NCBI GenBank assembly: GCA_001769385.1
Contig: MEPB01000019.1
Coordinates: 124,001 to 188,000 of the forward strand
Origin: Bacteroidetes bacterium RIFCSPLOWO2_12_FULL_35_15
GTDB lineage: Bacteria > Bacteroidota > Bacteroidia > 2-12-FULL-35-15
Length of the DNA: 64,000 bases
Direction: 5' to 3'
Shown: in pieces, positions 1 through 10,850 of the stretch
How the letters are laid out: every line of letters starts with the position of its first letter
Numbering within the stretch: the first letter of the stretch is position 1
Translations under genes and position numbers: made by a program
The notes under the pieces: model-generated
What the model was told of the DNA's origin: nothing
Seen by the model: only the letters and a program-made list of their open reading frames with translations
Databases searched by the model: none

Positions 1-844
1 TGGATATGAATCGAGAATTACTCCTTTGCAGATCTTGAACTTTTATAGTGCAATTGCAAACAATGGAAAAATGATGCGCCCAATGTTTGTAAAAGAAATT
101 CGCAATAGAGGGAAGACTACAAAAATATTTGAACCAGAAGTTATTAATCCATCCATCTGTTCTCAAAGTACAGTCAATAAAGCCAAGTTAATGATGGAAG
201 GTGTTGTGTCAAGAGGAACCGGAAAAAGTTTGAAGTCAGCGAACTATCAAATTGCCGGCAAAACTGGAACTGCACAAATGGGCATTGTAAATGGGAAAAT
301 GACATATCAAGCTTCATTTGTTGGTTATTTCCCGGCAGATAATCCAAAGTATTCATGCATTGTTGTAATTAGTGCCCCTAGCGGTGATGCTTACTATGGT
401 GGTGTTGTAGCTGGTCCTGTATTTAAAGATGTAGCTGATAAAGTATATTCCACAAGTCTGGAGATTCATAAAGAAATAAATGCCAAGCAAGCATCATTCG
501 CAGTGAAGGCTCCAGCGGTAAAAAATGGTTCTCAAAAAGAAATAAAAAATGTATTAAACAAACTGAAAATAAAAAATCTTTCACTGGATCAAAAAGCTGA
601 TTGGGTTTCAACATCATTGATAGATTCTTCTTCTATTAAATTATCATCACAAAGTATTGAGAATGATTTAAAGAAAAATATTGTTCCTGATTTAAGAGGA
701 ATGACAGCAAGAGATGCTTTATTTCTATTAGAACCAAAAGGATTGAGAGTAAAAATTATCGGTAGTGGAGCTGTTTCAACACAGTCAATTCAAGCAGGAG
801 CAACTTTTATTAAAGGGACACAAATTATTTTGCAATTGATTTAA
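1..844 (+). CDS. ftsI: Penicillin-binding protein 2/3 (FtsI family transpeptidase), C-terminal part with PASTA domain; 5' end outside the window
   Basis: Frame is open to the window edge (GYESRITPLQILNFYSAIANNGKMMRP); KTGTA transpeptidase motif (AGKTGTAQ); C-terminal PASTA-like VPDLRGMTARDALFLLEPKGLRV; directly upstream of murE. Confidence 0.93.
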   Translation, partial: GYESRITPLQILNFYSAIANNGKMMRPMFVKEIRNRGKTTKIFEPEVINPSICSQSTVNKAKLMMEGVVSRGTGKSLKSANYQIAGKTGTAQMGIVNGKMTYQASFVGYFPADNPKYSCIVVISAPSGDAYYGGVVAGPVFKDVADKVYSTSLEIHKEINAKQASFAVKAPAVKNGSQKEIKNVLNKLKIKNLSLDQKADWVSTSLIDSSSIKLSSQSIENDLKKNIVPDLRGMTARDALFLLEPKGLRVKIIGSGAVSTQSIQAGATFIKGTQIILQLI

Positions 845-2307
845 TGAAATTATTAAAAGACATATTATATAAAGCAGGATTAATAGAAGTAGTTGGTTCT
901 ACCAATATTACGATCAGTGCTATCAGTTTTGATTCAAGAAAAATCGAAAAGGATAGTTTGTTTGTTGCTGTGAGAGGGACATTAAGCGATGGGCATAAAT
1001 ACATCGATGAAACTATTTCAAAAGGTGCAATTGCTATTTTATGTGAAGTGTTCCCAAAGCAAATAAATGAAAATGTAACATACATAAAAGTAAAAGATAC
1101 TACTCTATCATTGGGGATTATTGCAAGTAATTATTTTGATAATCCATCTGAACAACTAAAATTAGTGGGTGTTACAGGTACAAATGGAAAAACAACAACG
1201 GTTACCTTGTTGTTTAATTTATTCAGACTATTAGGATATAAAGTTGGTTTGCTTTCAACTGTAAAAAATCAGATCAATGATGAAATAATTCCCTCAACGC
1301 ATACAACGCCTGACGCAATTCAATTGAATGCATTACTGCGGCAGATGGTAGATAAGGGTTGTACGCACTGTTTTATGGAAGTAAGCTCTCACGCAGTGGT
1401 TCAAAACCGCATTTCAGGAATTCATTTTGTGGGTGGTGTATTTACAAATATTACACATGATCATTTAGATTATCACAAAACATTTGCGGAATATATTAAA
1501 GCAAAGAAATCTTTTTTTGATTCATTAGGAAGTGATGCATTTGCCTTGACTAATAAGGATGACGCGAACGGAGAAGTTATGTTGCAAAATACCCGTGCTT
1601 CAAAACATACCTACTCGCTTCGTTCCATGGCTGATTTTAAATGCAGAGTAGTTGAAAATCAATTCAGTGGTTTGCTTTTAAATATCGAAAATCAAGAAAT
1701 GTGGAGCAAACTAATTGGCAGTTTCAATGCTTATAATTTGTTAGCTGTTTATGCTACAGCGGTGTTGTTGAAAGAAGAGAAATTAAATGTCCTTACCACT
1801 TTAAGTTCATTGAATTCTGTTGAGGGGCGTTTTCAATATGTGAGAAGTGATAATGGAATAATTGGAATTGTAGATTATGCACACACTCCGGATGCATTAC
1901 TAAATGTATTAAAAACAATTGCTGATATCCGTACCGGAAATGAACAAGTAATTACTGTTGTCGGTTGCGGAGGTGATAGAGATTCTGCCAAGAGGCCGAT
2001 CATGGCAAAGATTGCATGTGACCTAAGTAACAGAGTAATTATTACTTCAGACAATCCACGGAGTGAAGACCCTAATGAAATTATTAAACAAATGCAGCAA
2101 GGTGTGGATGCCGTTAATCATAAGAAAACGATTTCTATTACTGATAGAAGTGAAGCAATAAAAATTGCGTGTTCATATGCAAGTGCAGGAGATATAATAC
2201 TTGTAGCCGGTAAAGGACATGAAAAATATCAGGAAATAAAAGGCGTAAAGCATGCATTTGATGACATGCAGGTGTTACAGGAAAATTTAAAACTATTTGG
2301 AAAATAA
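844..2307 (+). CDS. murE: UDP-N-acetylmuramoyl-L-alanyl-D-glutamate--2,6-diaminopimelate ligase
   Basis: [16 protein letters not shown]-loop, [14 protein letters not shown] motif typical of the DAP-adding MurE; cluster context. Confidence 0.95.
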   Translation: MKLLKDILYKAGLIEVVGSTNITISAISFDSRKIEKDSLFVAVRGTLSDGHKYIDETISKGAIAILCEVFPKQINENVTYIKVKDTTLSLGIIASNYFDNPSEQLKLVGVTGTNGKTTTVTLLFNLFRLLGYKVGLLSTVKNQINDEIIPSTHTTPDAIQLNALLRQMVDKGCTHCFMEVSSHAVVQNRISGIHFVGGVFTNITHDHLDYHKTFAEYIKAKKSFFDSLGSDAFALTNKDDANGEVMLQNTRASKHTYSLRSMADFKCRVVENQFSGLLLNIENQEMWSKLIGSFNAYNLLAVYATAVLLKEEKLNVLTTLSSLNSVEGRFQYVRSDNGIIGIVDYAHTPDALLNVLKTIADIRTGNEQVITVVGCGGDRDSAKRPIMAKIACDLSNRVIITSDNPRSEDPNEIIKQMQQGVDAVNHKKTISITDRSEAIKIACSYASAGDIILVAGKGHEKYQEIKGVKHAFDDMQVLQENLKLFGK

Positions 2308-3560
2308 TGTTCTACTATCTATTTAATTTTTTAGACAAGCATTTTAATTTCCCGGGAGCCGGAGTGTTTCAATACATCTCGTTTCGGGCAGCAATGGCTA
2401 TTCTTGTTTCCCTAATTATTTCAATGGTACTGGGAGGAAAGATTATCCGTCTGCTGCAAAGAAAACAAGTTGGGGAAACTATACGTGATCTTGGACTTGC
2501 CGGAGAAAAACAAAAGGCCGGAACACCAACAATGGGAGGACTCATCATTATTGCGGCAATTCTTGTTCCGACACTTCTATTCGCACGGTTAGATAATATA
2601 TATATCATCATCATGATAGTTTCTACCATTTGGCTTGGATTAATTGGATTCTTGGATGATTATATTAAAGTATTTAAAAAAGATAAAAAGGGTCTTGCAG
2701 GAAAATTCAAAATAATGGGGCAAGTAGGACTTGGTTTATTTGTGGGTTTTACTGTTTATTTCCATCCGGAGATAAAAACAAAAGTAGAGATTCCTATGGA
2801 GTTGGTGCAGAAAGTAGATACTGATAAAGTGATCAAAGTTGTTGAAACGGATGGTCAGATACATTATATGCTGGATCGAAAACTACCTAACACCACCATC
2901 CCTTTTGTGAAAAATAATGAATTTAATTACTCTTCCTTGTTGGCTGTTTTTGGTGAAGGCATGAGAAAATATACCTGGATAATTTATATTCTTGTCATCA
3001 TCATCATTATCACTGCTGTTTCAAATGGTGCCAATATCACGGATGGAATTGACGGGCTTGCAACAGGGACTTCCGCTATCATTGGTTCAACACTTGGAAT
3101 ATTTGCTTATGTATCCGGCAACATGATTTTCGCAGATTACCTCAACATCATGTACATTCCCAATTTTGGTGAGATGGTAATATTTATCTCGGCATTTGTT
3201 GGCGCCTGCGTTGGATTTCTTTGGTATAACGCATATCCTGCTCAGGTGTTTATGGGCGATACAGGTAGCCTCACGCTTGGCGGTATCATTGCTGTGTTTG
3301 CAATCTCCGCGAGAAAAGAATTGTTGATCCCTATTTTCTGTGGAATTTTTCTTATTGAAAATGTTTCGGTGATGCTTCAGGTTGCCTACTTCAAATACAC
3401 GAAAAATAAATATGGAGAAGGAAGACGGATTTTTCTCATGTCTCCTTTACATCACCATTACCAGAAAAAAGGAATGCATGAATCAAAAATTGTTTCACGT
3501 TTCTGGATCATCGGTATTATGCTGGCAATTCTGACAATAGTAACATTGAAATTGAGATAA
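2307..3560 (+). CDS. mraY: Phospho-N-acetylmuramoyl-pentapeptide-transferase
   Basis: [47 protein letters not shown] motifs. Confidence 0.96.
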   Translation: MFYYLFNFLDKHFNFPGAGVFQYISFRAAMAILVSLIISMVLGGKIIRLLQRKQVGETIRDLGLAGEKQKAGTPTMGGLIIIAAILVPTLLFARLDNIYIIIMIVSTIWLGLIGFLDDYIKVFKKDKKGLAGKFKIMGQVGLGLFVGFTVYFHPEIKTKVEIPMELVQKVDTDKVIKVVETDGQIHYMLDRKLPNTTIPFVKNNEFNYSSLLAVFGEGMRKYTWIIYILVIIIIITAVSNGANITDGIDGLATGTSAIIGSTLGIFAYVSGNMIFADYLNIMYIPNFGEMVIFISAFVGACVGFLWYNAYPAQVFMGDTGSLTLGGIIAVFAISARKELLIPIFCGIFLIENVSVMLQVAYFKYTKNKYGEGRRIFLMSPLHHHYQKKGMHESKIVSRFWIIGIMLAILTIVTLKLR

Positions 3561-3561
3561 C

Positions 3562-4902
3562 ATGAAACGCCTGGTAATACTTGGTGGTGGTGAGAGTGGA
3601 GTAGGTACTGCGGTGCTTGCACAAAAAAAAGGGTTTGATGTTTTTCTTTCCGATAAAGGAAAAATAAAAGATAAGTACAAAGACGTTCTTTCAAAATATA
3701 GAATTAAATGGGAAGAAGAAAAACATTCTGAAGAATTGATCCTGAATGCAGATGAAGTTGTTAAGAGCCCTGGTATTTCTGATAAAGCAGAGTTAATAAA
3801 AGCGTTAACAAAAAAAGGAATTCCGGTGATCTCGGAAATAGAATTTGCCGGAAGATATACAAATGCAAAAAAAATTTGTATCACAGGAAGCAATGGAAAA
3901 ACGACAACAACGCTGCTGATTTATCACATGTTAAAAAAAGCAGGATTGAATGTAGGGCTTGCAGGTAATGTAGGACAAAGTTTTGCAATGCAGGTGGCAG
4001 AAAACAATTTCGATTATTATGTAATTGAATTAAGCAGTTTTCAGTTGGATGGAATGTTTGATTTTAAAGCAGAGATAGCAATTCTGTTAAACATCACTCC
4101 CGATCATTTAGATAGATACGATTACAAATTAGAAAACTATGCAGAATCAAAATTCAGAATAATTCAAAACCAAACTTCAGAAGATGCATTCATTTATTGT
4201 ATCGATGATGAAGTAACTATGAACATTATTAAAAACAAAAAAGTTAAAGCAAAACAATTTCCTTTTTCGATCAAACAAAAGGTTGAAACAGGTGCATTTT
4301 TAAACGAAAACAATCAACTAGTAATAAACACAAACAACACTAATCCTTTATTTATGACAATTCAAGAACTAGCACTACAAGGTAAACACAACATGTACAA
4401 TTCAATGGCCGCTGGTGTTGCCGGGAAATTGATCGACATCAGAAAAGAGACGATCCGCGAAAGTCTTTCTGATTTTCATAACATCGATCATCGATTGGAG
4501 TTAGTGGGCAATGTACACGGTATTGAATTTATTAATGATTCAAAAGCTACAAATGTTAATTCAACATGGTATGCTTTGGAAAGTATGAATAATCCTGTGA
4601 TCCTTATTCTCGGGGGTGTTGATAAGGGTAATGATTATTCTATGCTGAATGATCTGGTGAAGGAAAAAGTAAAGGCGATCATTTGTTTGGGTGCGGATAA
4701 TAAAAAAATTATCAAAGCATTTGGCGGAATGGTTGAAACTATTGTGGAAGCGAATTCTGCGAAAGAAGCTGTGGCGCATGCATACAAAATTGGAAAAAAA
4801 GGCGATACTGTTTTATTATCTCCTGCTTGTGCAAGTTTCGATTTGTTTGAAAATTATGAGGATCGCGGAACACAATTTAAACAGGCTGTAAGGGCCTTGT
4901 AA
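3562..4902 (+). CDS. murD: UDP-N-acetylmuramoyl-L-alanine--D-glutamate ligase
   Basis: GSNGKTTTTLLIYHML, LNITPDHLDRY, NDSKATN, LSPACASFDLFENYEDRG motifs. Confidence 0.95.
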   Translation: MKRLVILGGGESGVGTAVLAQKKGFDVFLSDKGKIKDKYKDVLSKYRIKWEEEKHSEELILNADEVVKSPGISDKAELIKALTKKGIPVISEIEFAGRYTNAKKICITGSNGKTTTTLLIYHMLKKAGLNVGLAGNVGQSFAMQVAENNFDYYVIELSSFQLDGMFDFKAEIAILLNITPDHLDRYDYKLENYAESKFRIIQNQTSEDAFIYCIDDEVTMNIIKNKKVKAKQFPFSIKQKVETGAFLNENNQLVINTNNTNPLFMTIQELALQGKHNMYNSMAAGVAGKLIDIRKETIRESLSDFHNIDHRLELVGNVHGIEFINDSKATNVNSTWYALESMNNPVILILGGVDKGNDYSMLNDLVKEKVKAIICLGADNKKIIKAFGGMVETIVEANSAKEAVAHAYKIGKKGDTVLLSPACASFDLFENYEDRGTQFKQAVRAL

Positions 4903-4917
4903 AATCAGAATAAAATC

Positions 4918-6066
4918 ATGAATTTATTTAAATACATAAAAGGGGATAAGGTTATCTGGACAGTAGTTTTGCTACTTTCCCTTTTATCTGTATTGGTTGT
5001 TTATAGTTCGGTTGTGGCTTTAGCATATCGCTTTAAAGGAGGCGATACAGGATCTTATTTGATCAAACATGTTTTTATTGTTGCTTCCGGAATATTTTTA
5101 ATGTATTTAATTCATAAAGTAAAATATTCATATTTTTCACGTATATCTCAGATCGCCCTGTTTATAGCAGCACCATTGTTACTTTATACATTATTAAATG
5201 GGGTAAGCGCAGGAGAAGCCAGTCGTTGGTTAGCAATACCCGGGACATCATTGACTTTTCAAACATCAGATTTTGCAAAACTTGCATTGATAACATATGT
5301 AGCACGTATGTTGTCAATTAAGCAGGATGTTATCAAAGATTTTAAACAAGCATTTTTGCCTATTGTAGTTCCCATAGGAATTATTTGCGCATTGATTTTG
5401 CCTGCCAATTTTTCAACCGCTGCTTTATTGTTCTTAACCTGTCTCGTATTAATGTTCATTGGTAGAATGAATGCAAAACATTTATTGATTTTAGTTGGAT
5501 CTGGAATTGTTTTGGGTGCATTATTAATCGTATTGATATTTAATTTCCCAAAAATAATCAAACGGGGAGAAACCTGGAAAGCGCGGATAGAAAATTTTAG
5601 GACCGGTGATAGCGAAAGTAATTTTCAGGCGGAACAAGCAAAAATTGCCATTGCAAGAGGAAGAGTGCCGCAGGGACCCGGCAATAGTATGCAACGAAAT
5701 TTTTTGCCCCAGGCATCATCCGATTTTATTTTTGCTATAGTTATTGAGGAATGGGGTTTAGCAGCAGCAGTAATTATTATTTTTTTATATCTCGTTTTAT
5801 TATTTCGTGGTGTTAGTATCGCTAATAAAAGTGAAAAGACATTTGGAAGTTTACTCGCCATCGGATTAACATTTAGTTTGGTTTTTCAGGCGATGATAAA
5901 TATGGCAGTGGCAGTAAATTTATTTCCGGTTACCGGTCAGCCTCTCCCATTAATAAGTATGGGGGGGACATCCATTTGGTTTACAAGCATATCAATAGGC
6001 ATAATATTAAGTGTTAGTCGAGAAAATGAAATTGAAAAGGAAGGAGGTAAACTTGCAACCGCTTAG
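4918..6066 (+). CDS. ftsW: Peptidoglycan glycosyltransferase FtsW (SEDS family)
   Basis: Multi-TM SEDS protein; FAKLALITYVAR, PLPLISMGGTS motif; position between murD and murG. Confidence 0.94.
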   Translation: MNLFKYIKGDKVIWTVVLLLSLLSVLVVYSSVVALAYRFKGGDTGSYLIKHVFIVASGIFLMYLIHKVKYSYFSRISQIALFIAAPLLLYTLLNGVSAGEASRWLAIPGTSLTFQTSDFAKLALITYVARMLSIKQDVIKDFKQAFLPIVVPIGIICALILPANFSTAALLFLTCLVLMFIGRMNAKHLLILVGSGIVLGALLIVLIFNFPKIIKRGETWKARIENFRTGDSESNFQAEQAKIAIARGRVPQGPGNSMQRNFLPQASSDFIFAIVIEEWGLAAAVIIIFLYLVLLFRGVSIANKSEKTFGSLLAIGLTFSLVFQAMINMAVAVNLFPVTGQPLPLISMGGTSIWFTSISIGIILSVSRENEIEKEGGKLATA

Positions 6067-7162
6067 AATAATTGTTAGTGGAGGAGGTACTGGCGGACAT
6101 ATTTTTCCTGCCATTGCTATTGCTAATGCAATCAAAACTCTACGACCAGATACTGAATTTTTATTTGTTGGCGCAGAGGGAAAAATGGAGATGGAAAAAG
6201 TACCTGCTGCAGGATATAAAATTGAAGGACTTTGGATTTCAGGATTTCAGCGTAAATTTTCTATGTCGAATTTTGCTTTTCCATTTAAAGTGATAAGCAG
6301 TTTAATGAAAGCAAAGAAAATTATAAGATCATTTAAGCCTGATGCGGTAATCGGTACGGGAGGTTATGCAAGTGGTCCAATGTTACGGGTTGCGTCAAAT
6401 TATGGAATACCAACTTTGATACAAGAACAAAATTCATACGCAGGAGTAACAAATAAAATTCTTTCAAAAAAAGTAGATCGTATTTGTGTCGCTTATTCCG
6501 GAATGGAAAAGTTTTTTCCAAAAGAAAAAATAAAATTGACCGGTAACCCGGTTCGTCAGGATATATTAAGTTTAGAAGGAAAGCGCGATAGAGGATTGGA
6601 ACAATTTGGTTTGAGTGGAGATAAAAAAATAGTTTTAGTGATTGGTGGCAGCCAAGGTGCACGAACAATTAATGAAAGTATTTTAAAGTGCCTGGAAACT
6701 TTTGAAAAAAATAATATTCAATTAATTTGGCAAACAGGTACCGGTTTTCATGAAACAGCAAAACAAGCTGTTTCGAACTATATAGGGAAAGGAATCAAAA
6801 CATTTGATTTTATTCAGAAAATGGATTATGCGTATGCTGTTGCTGATATGGTAATTTCAAGAGCAGGAGCAAGTTCAGTGTCAGAATTATGTTTAGTTAA
6901 AAAACCTTGCATCTTTATTCCATTGCCAACTGCAGCAGAAGATCATCAAACAAAAAATGCTATGGCTCTGGTAACCTATAATGCAGCAATTATAATTAAG
7001 GATTCAGAGGCTCGTGAAAAATTATGCGAGCAAGCTATTAACCTTATTAAAGATGAAGAAATGTGTTTTAAACTTTCAGATAACATTGCCAAATTGGCAA
7101 TGCATGATTCAGCAAAGGTGATCGCAAATGAAGTATTGAGTTTGATAAACAATAGGAAATAA
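6053..7162 (+). CDS. murG: UDP-N-acetylglucosamine--N-acetylmuramyl-(pentapeptide) pyrophosphoryl-undecaprenol N-acetylglucosamine transferase
   Basis: SGGGTGGHIFPAIA, GTGGYASGP, EQNSYAGVTN, GGSQGAR motifs; alternative start ATG 6026. TTG 6053 is preferred because AAGGAGG lies just upstream. Confidence 0.93.
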   Translation: MQPLRIIVSGGGTGGHIFPAIAIANAIKTLRPDTEFLFVGAEGKMEMEKVPAAGYKIEGLWISGFQRKFSMSNFAFPFKVISSLMKAKKIIRSFKPDAVIGTGGYASGPMLRVASNYGIPTLIQEQNSYAGVTNKILSKKVDRICVAYSGMEKFFPKEKIKLTGNPVRQDILSLEGKRDRGLEQFGLSGDKKIVLVIGGSQGARTINESILKCLETFEKNNIQLIWQTGTGFHETAKQAVSNYIGKGIKTFDFIQKMDYAYAVADMVISRAGASSVSELCLVKKPCIFIPLPTAAEDHQTKNAMALVTYNAAIIIKDSEAREKLCEQAINLIKDEEMCFKLSDNIAKLAMHDSAKVIANEVLSLINNRK

Positions 7163-7177
7163 AATTAATAAAGAGAA

Positions 7178-8584
7178 TTGAAAAACTTTTCAAACATATA
7201 TTTTCTGGGTATTGGAGGCATTGGAATGAGTGCGCTGGCTCGTTATTTCAAAGCTATGGGAAAGAATGTAAGCGGGTATGATAAAACATCAACAAAGCTT
7301 ACGGACGACTTGATTGCAGAAGGAATTGAAATCCATTTTGAAGATAATGTGAACTTGATTCCTGAGAGTTTTAAATCCCAAATTCCTAGTCTCAAATCTC
7401 AAATCTTAATAGTTTATACGCCTGCAGTTCCAAAGGATCACAGCGAATTTGTTTTTTTTAATTTAAAGGGGTTTAACATTAAAAAAAGAGCTGAAGTATT
7501 GGGAATAATTACAGAAGCTTCACAAACAATCGCTGTATCCGGAACGCATGGCAAAACAACAACATCATCACTGATTGCACACATTTTAAAATCTGCAAAC
7601 CTAGATCCTTCTGCATTTTTGGGAGGTATCACAAAAAATTATAACACAAATTTATTGTTGAGTTCAAAACTTAATTCTAACAACCAGCAACCCACAACCA
7701 ACAGCCTAATTGTTGTGGAGGCTGATGAATATGATCGTTCTTTTTTAACCCTGCATCCTGAGATAGCTGTTATTACTTCTGTTGATGCAGATCATCTGGA
7801 TATTTATGGTGATAAAGGTCAGGTGGAAGAATCATTTTCTTTGTTTGCGAAACAAGTAAAATCAAAATTGATCCTGAAGAAAAATATTGTCAGTAAAATT
7901 AATTCAGGTAAGACACCAATTACTTATTCGGTTAATGATTCAACGGCAAATTATTTTGCTCAAAATATAAAAATTGAAAATGCTGTTTACCATTATGAGA
8001 TAGTAACTCCGTCAGCTGTTTTTAAAAATATGACTTTAGGATTACCAGGATTACATAATGTTGAAAATTCGATTGCTGCAACTGCAGTAGCTTGTGAAAT
8101 GGGTGTTTCGGAAATGCAAATTCGCGAAGCATTAAAAACATTTAGCGGGGTGAAACGAAGATTTGATTACCAAATAAAAACAGATAAACTCGTTTTTATT
8201 GATGATTACGCACATCATCCCGAAGAATTGAAAGCAACCATTAATTCAGCAAAGCAAATGTATCCCGGAAAAAAAATCACCGGAATATTTCAACCGCATT
8301 TGTTTTCACGCACACGTGATTTTGCAGATGATTTTGCAAAGAGCCTGGATCTCTTGGATGAGTGTATTTTGATGGAGATCTATCCAGCACGTGAATTGCC
8401 AATTGAAGGCATAACTTCCAAAATGTTATTGGATAAAATGAAATCTTCGAATAAAATTATTTGTCAGAAAAAAAATTTATTAGAAGAATTAAGCAAAATG
8501 AAACTGGAAGTGTTGATTACGATGGGAGCCGGTGATATCGATACGTTTGTTGAGCCGATAAAAATAAAGTTGAGTAATAATTAA
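7178..8584 (+). CDS. murC: UDP-N-acetylmuramate--L-alanine ligase
   Basis: FLGIGGIGMSALARYF, SGTHGKTTTSSL, EADEYDRSFL, DDYAHHPEE, FQPHLFSRT motifs; TTG start. Confidence 0.95.
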   Translation: MKNFSNIYFLGIGGIGMSALARYFKAMGKNVSGYDKTSTKLTDDLIAEGIEIHFEDNVNLIPESFKSQIPSLKSQILIVYTPAVPKDHSEFVFFNLKGFNIKKRAEVLGIITEASQTIAVSGTHGKTTTSSLIAHILKSANLDPSAFLGGITKNYNTNLLLSSKLNSNNQQPTTNSLIVVEADEYDRSFLTLHPEIAVITSVDADHLDIYGDKGQVEESFSLFAKQVKSKLILKKNIVSKINSGKTPITYSVNDSTANYFAQNIKIENAVYHYEIVTPSAVFKNMTLGLPGLHNVENSIAATAVACEMGVSEMQIREALKTFSGVKRRFDYQIKTDKLVFIDDYAHHPEELKATINSAKQMYPGKKITGIFQPHLFSRTRDFADDFAKSLDLLDECILMEIYPARELPIEGITSKMLLDKMKSSNKIICQKKNLLEELSKMKLEVLITMGAGDIDTFVEPIKIKLSNN

Positions 8585-8613
8585 TTTCACTACGCTTCTT
8601 GCGTTAAAAAAAA

Positions 8614-9420
8614 TTGAAAAAATTAAAAAAAATACTATTCATTACCATGTGGTCGGTATTAATTATCGGCTTGTTTCTAACAATGGGTTTTGTTAATAAA
8701 CAACAGAGTGCATTGCATTGTAATAGTCTTTATGTTAATGTAAACCAGGAGGGAGATTTAGATTTTATAGATAGCAATGATATTAAACAACTGCTTAAAG
8801 ACAGAGGTGATTCTATAATTGGTCAACCTAAATCGACTATAAATATACCTGAATTGGAAAAGGTTTTAAATAGCCATGCGGACATTGCCAATGCTGAAGT
8901 GAGCATGTCAATTGATGGTGAAGTGAAAATCAATGTAAAGCAACGAAAGCCTGTTATACGTGTTATAAATAATAATGGTGACAGTTATTATTTGGATGAG
9001 GAAGGCAAATTGATGCCACTTTCAGATAAATACACAGCCAAGGTATTGATAGCTAACGGTAATATTTTAGAGCCATTTGCCTCCTTATATAAGTATTCTG
9101 TTGCAGATATTTCGAAGGATAGTTTGTTACGTGCAAAAAGTATGTTAGGCGAATTATTTGCAATGGCAAATTATATTAATGGGGATGAATTTTGGAGATC
9201 ACAAGTACATCAGATATATATCAATGATGAAAAAGATATGGAAATAGTACCAATGGTTGGGAATCAAAAAATAATATTTGGAGATACAACTGCAATGGAT
9301 GAAAAATTCAAAAAGCTACTTACATTCTATCAACAAGGATTAAATACTACCGGTTGGTGGGATAAATATTCAACAATAAATTTAAAATTCAAGAATCAAA
9401 TAGTTTGCACTAAAAAATAA
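8614..9420 (+). CDS. ftsQ: Cell division protein FtsQ
   Basis: Single N-terminal TM, POTRA-like region, position between murC and ftsA; TTG start. Confidence 0.82.
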   Translation: MKKLKKILFITMWSVLIIGLFLTMGFVNKQQSALHCNSLYVNVNQEGDLDFIDSNDIKQLLKDRGDSIIGQPKSTINIPELEKVLNSHADIANAEVSMSIDGEVKINVKQRKPVIRVINNNGDSYYLDEEGKLMPLSDKYTAKVLIANGNILEPFASLYKYSVADISKDSLLRAKSMLGELFAMANYINGDEFWRSQVHQIYINDEKDMEIVPMVGNQKIIFGDTTAMDEKFKKLLTFYQQGLNTTGWWDKYSTINLKFKNQIVCTKK

Positions 9421-9426
9421 ATTGTA

Positions 9427-10701
9427 ATGGAACCATCAGAAATTGTAGTAGGCTTAGACATCGGAACAACAAAAATTGTTGCTATCGTAGGCCGCAGAAA
9501 TGAATTCGGAAAAATTGAGATTCTGGGAATGGGAAAATCCGAATCTTTTGGTGTTGCACGTGGCGTTGTTCAAAATATTGATCAAACTGTTCAGTCTATT
9601 AAAACAGCTGTTGCTGACGCTGAAGCAAAATCAGGTGTGGATATCAAAATAGTGAACGTAGGTATTGCGGGGCAGCATATTCGCAGTATGCAGCATCGGG
9701 GCATAAAAACCCGTTCAAGTGGCGAAGAAGAAATTTCTCAGAAAGATATCGATTCATTAATTGACGACATGTTTAAATTAGTGATGCAACCCGGTGAAGA
9801 AATTATCCATGTATTGCCGCAGGAATATATTATTGATAGCGAACCTGGAATAAAAAATCCAATTGGTATGTCTGGTATTCGTTTAGAAGCTAATTTTCAT
9901 ATTATCTCCGGACAAATTGCTGCTGCAAAAAATATTTACAAATGCATTCAAAAATCTGGTTTGGCAGTTTCTGAATTAACCTTGGAACCACTAGCTTCTG
10001 CTGATGCTGTGTTGAGCGATGAAGAAAAAGAAGCGGGTGTTGTATTGGTTGATATAGGTGGCGGAACAACAGATGTTGCTATTTTTCAGAATGGAATTAT
10101 TCGTCACACAGCGGTAATACCATTTGGCGGAAACATAATTACAGAGGATGTAAAAGAAGGATGTACGATCATAAAAAATCAGGCGGAATTATTAAAAATA
10201 AAATTCGGTTCTGCATTAGCCAGTGAAAATCAGGAAAATGAAATTGTTTCAATTCCAGGTCTTAGAGGGCGTCCGCACAAAGAAATTTCAGTAAAAAATC
10301 TTTCCAATATTATTCAGGCTCGAATGGAAGAGATCATAGAGCATGTGTTTTATGAAATAAAAAATTCAGGTTACGAGAAAAAATTAATTGCAGGAATCGT
10401 AATTACCGGAGGCGGAGCTCAGCTGAAACATGTTACACAATTAGTGGAATATATTACCGGCATGGATACACGTGTTGGTTATCCGAATGAACATTTGGCA
10501 AAGGGGAGTGAGGAAGTGACCAGTCCAATGTTTGCAACTTCTGTAGGTTTAGTTATGAAGGGATTGCAAACACTTGATAAAAAAAACAAAACAAGTCCGG
10601 TTGTCTCAGAAACCTCTATAAAAGGACATTCAAAAGAGAAATCAACCGGATTTATAGATAAGATAAAAAAATTCTTTGATGAAGATTCTGTGCAAAAATA
10701 G
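9427..10701 (+). CDS. ftsA: Cell division protein FtsA
   Basis: VGLDIGTTKIVAIVG, VDIGGGTTDVAIF, ITGGGAQLK actin-fold motifs. Confidence 0.96.
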   Translation: MEPSEIVVGLDIGTTKIVAIVGRRNEFGKIEILGMGKSESFGVARGVVQNIDQTVQSIKTAVADAEAKSGVDIKIVNVGIAGQHIRSMQHRGIKTRSSGEEEISQKDIDSLIDDMFKLVMQPGEEIIHVLPQEYIIDSEPGIKNPIGMSGIRLEANFHIISGQIAAAKNIYKCIQKSGLAVSELTLEPLASADAVLSDEEKEAGVVLVDIGGGTTDVAIFQNGIIRHTAVIPFGGNIITEDVKEGCTIIKNQAELLKIKFGSALASENQENEIVSIPGLRGRPHKEISVKNLSNIIQARMEEIIEHVFYEIKNSGYEKKLIAGIVITGGGAQLKHVTQLVEYITGMDTRVGYPNEHLAKGSEEVTSPMFATSVGLVMKGLQTLDKKNKTSPVVSETSIKGHSKEKSTGFIDKIKKFFDEDSVQK

Positions 10702-10850
10702 ATTTTATAACAATGGAAATTAACAGTCAATAGTTAGTAACTATGAATTGGTGTCTTAATTTTCACTAAAAAAAAGCAGCAAATTTATACATTGAAAAAT
10801 AGTATATCGGCAAAGAACCACTAATACCAAACGTTTTAAACAAAAAGAAT

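Noticed and set aside
2780-2960. ~70-aa insertion in MraY relative to E. coli
   Set aside because: From memory this loop is a normal feature of Bacteroidota MraY.
3495-3893. 132-aa minus-strand ORF over mraY/murD
   Set aside because: Antisense shadow of two strongly supported genes with no family resemblance.
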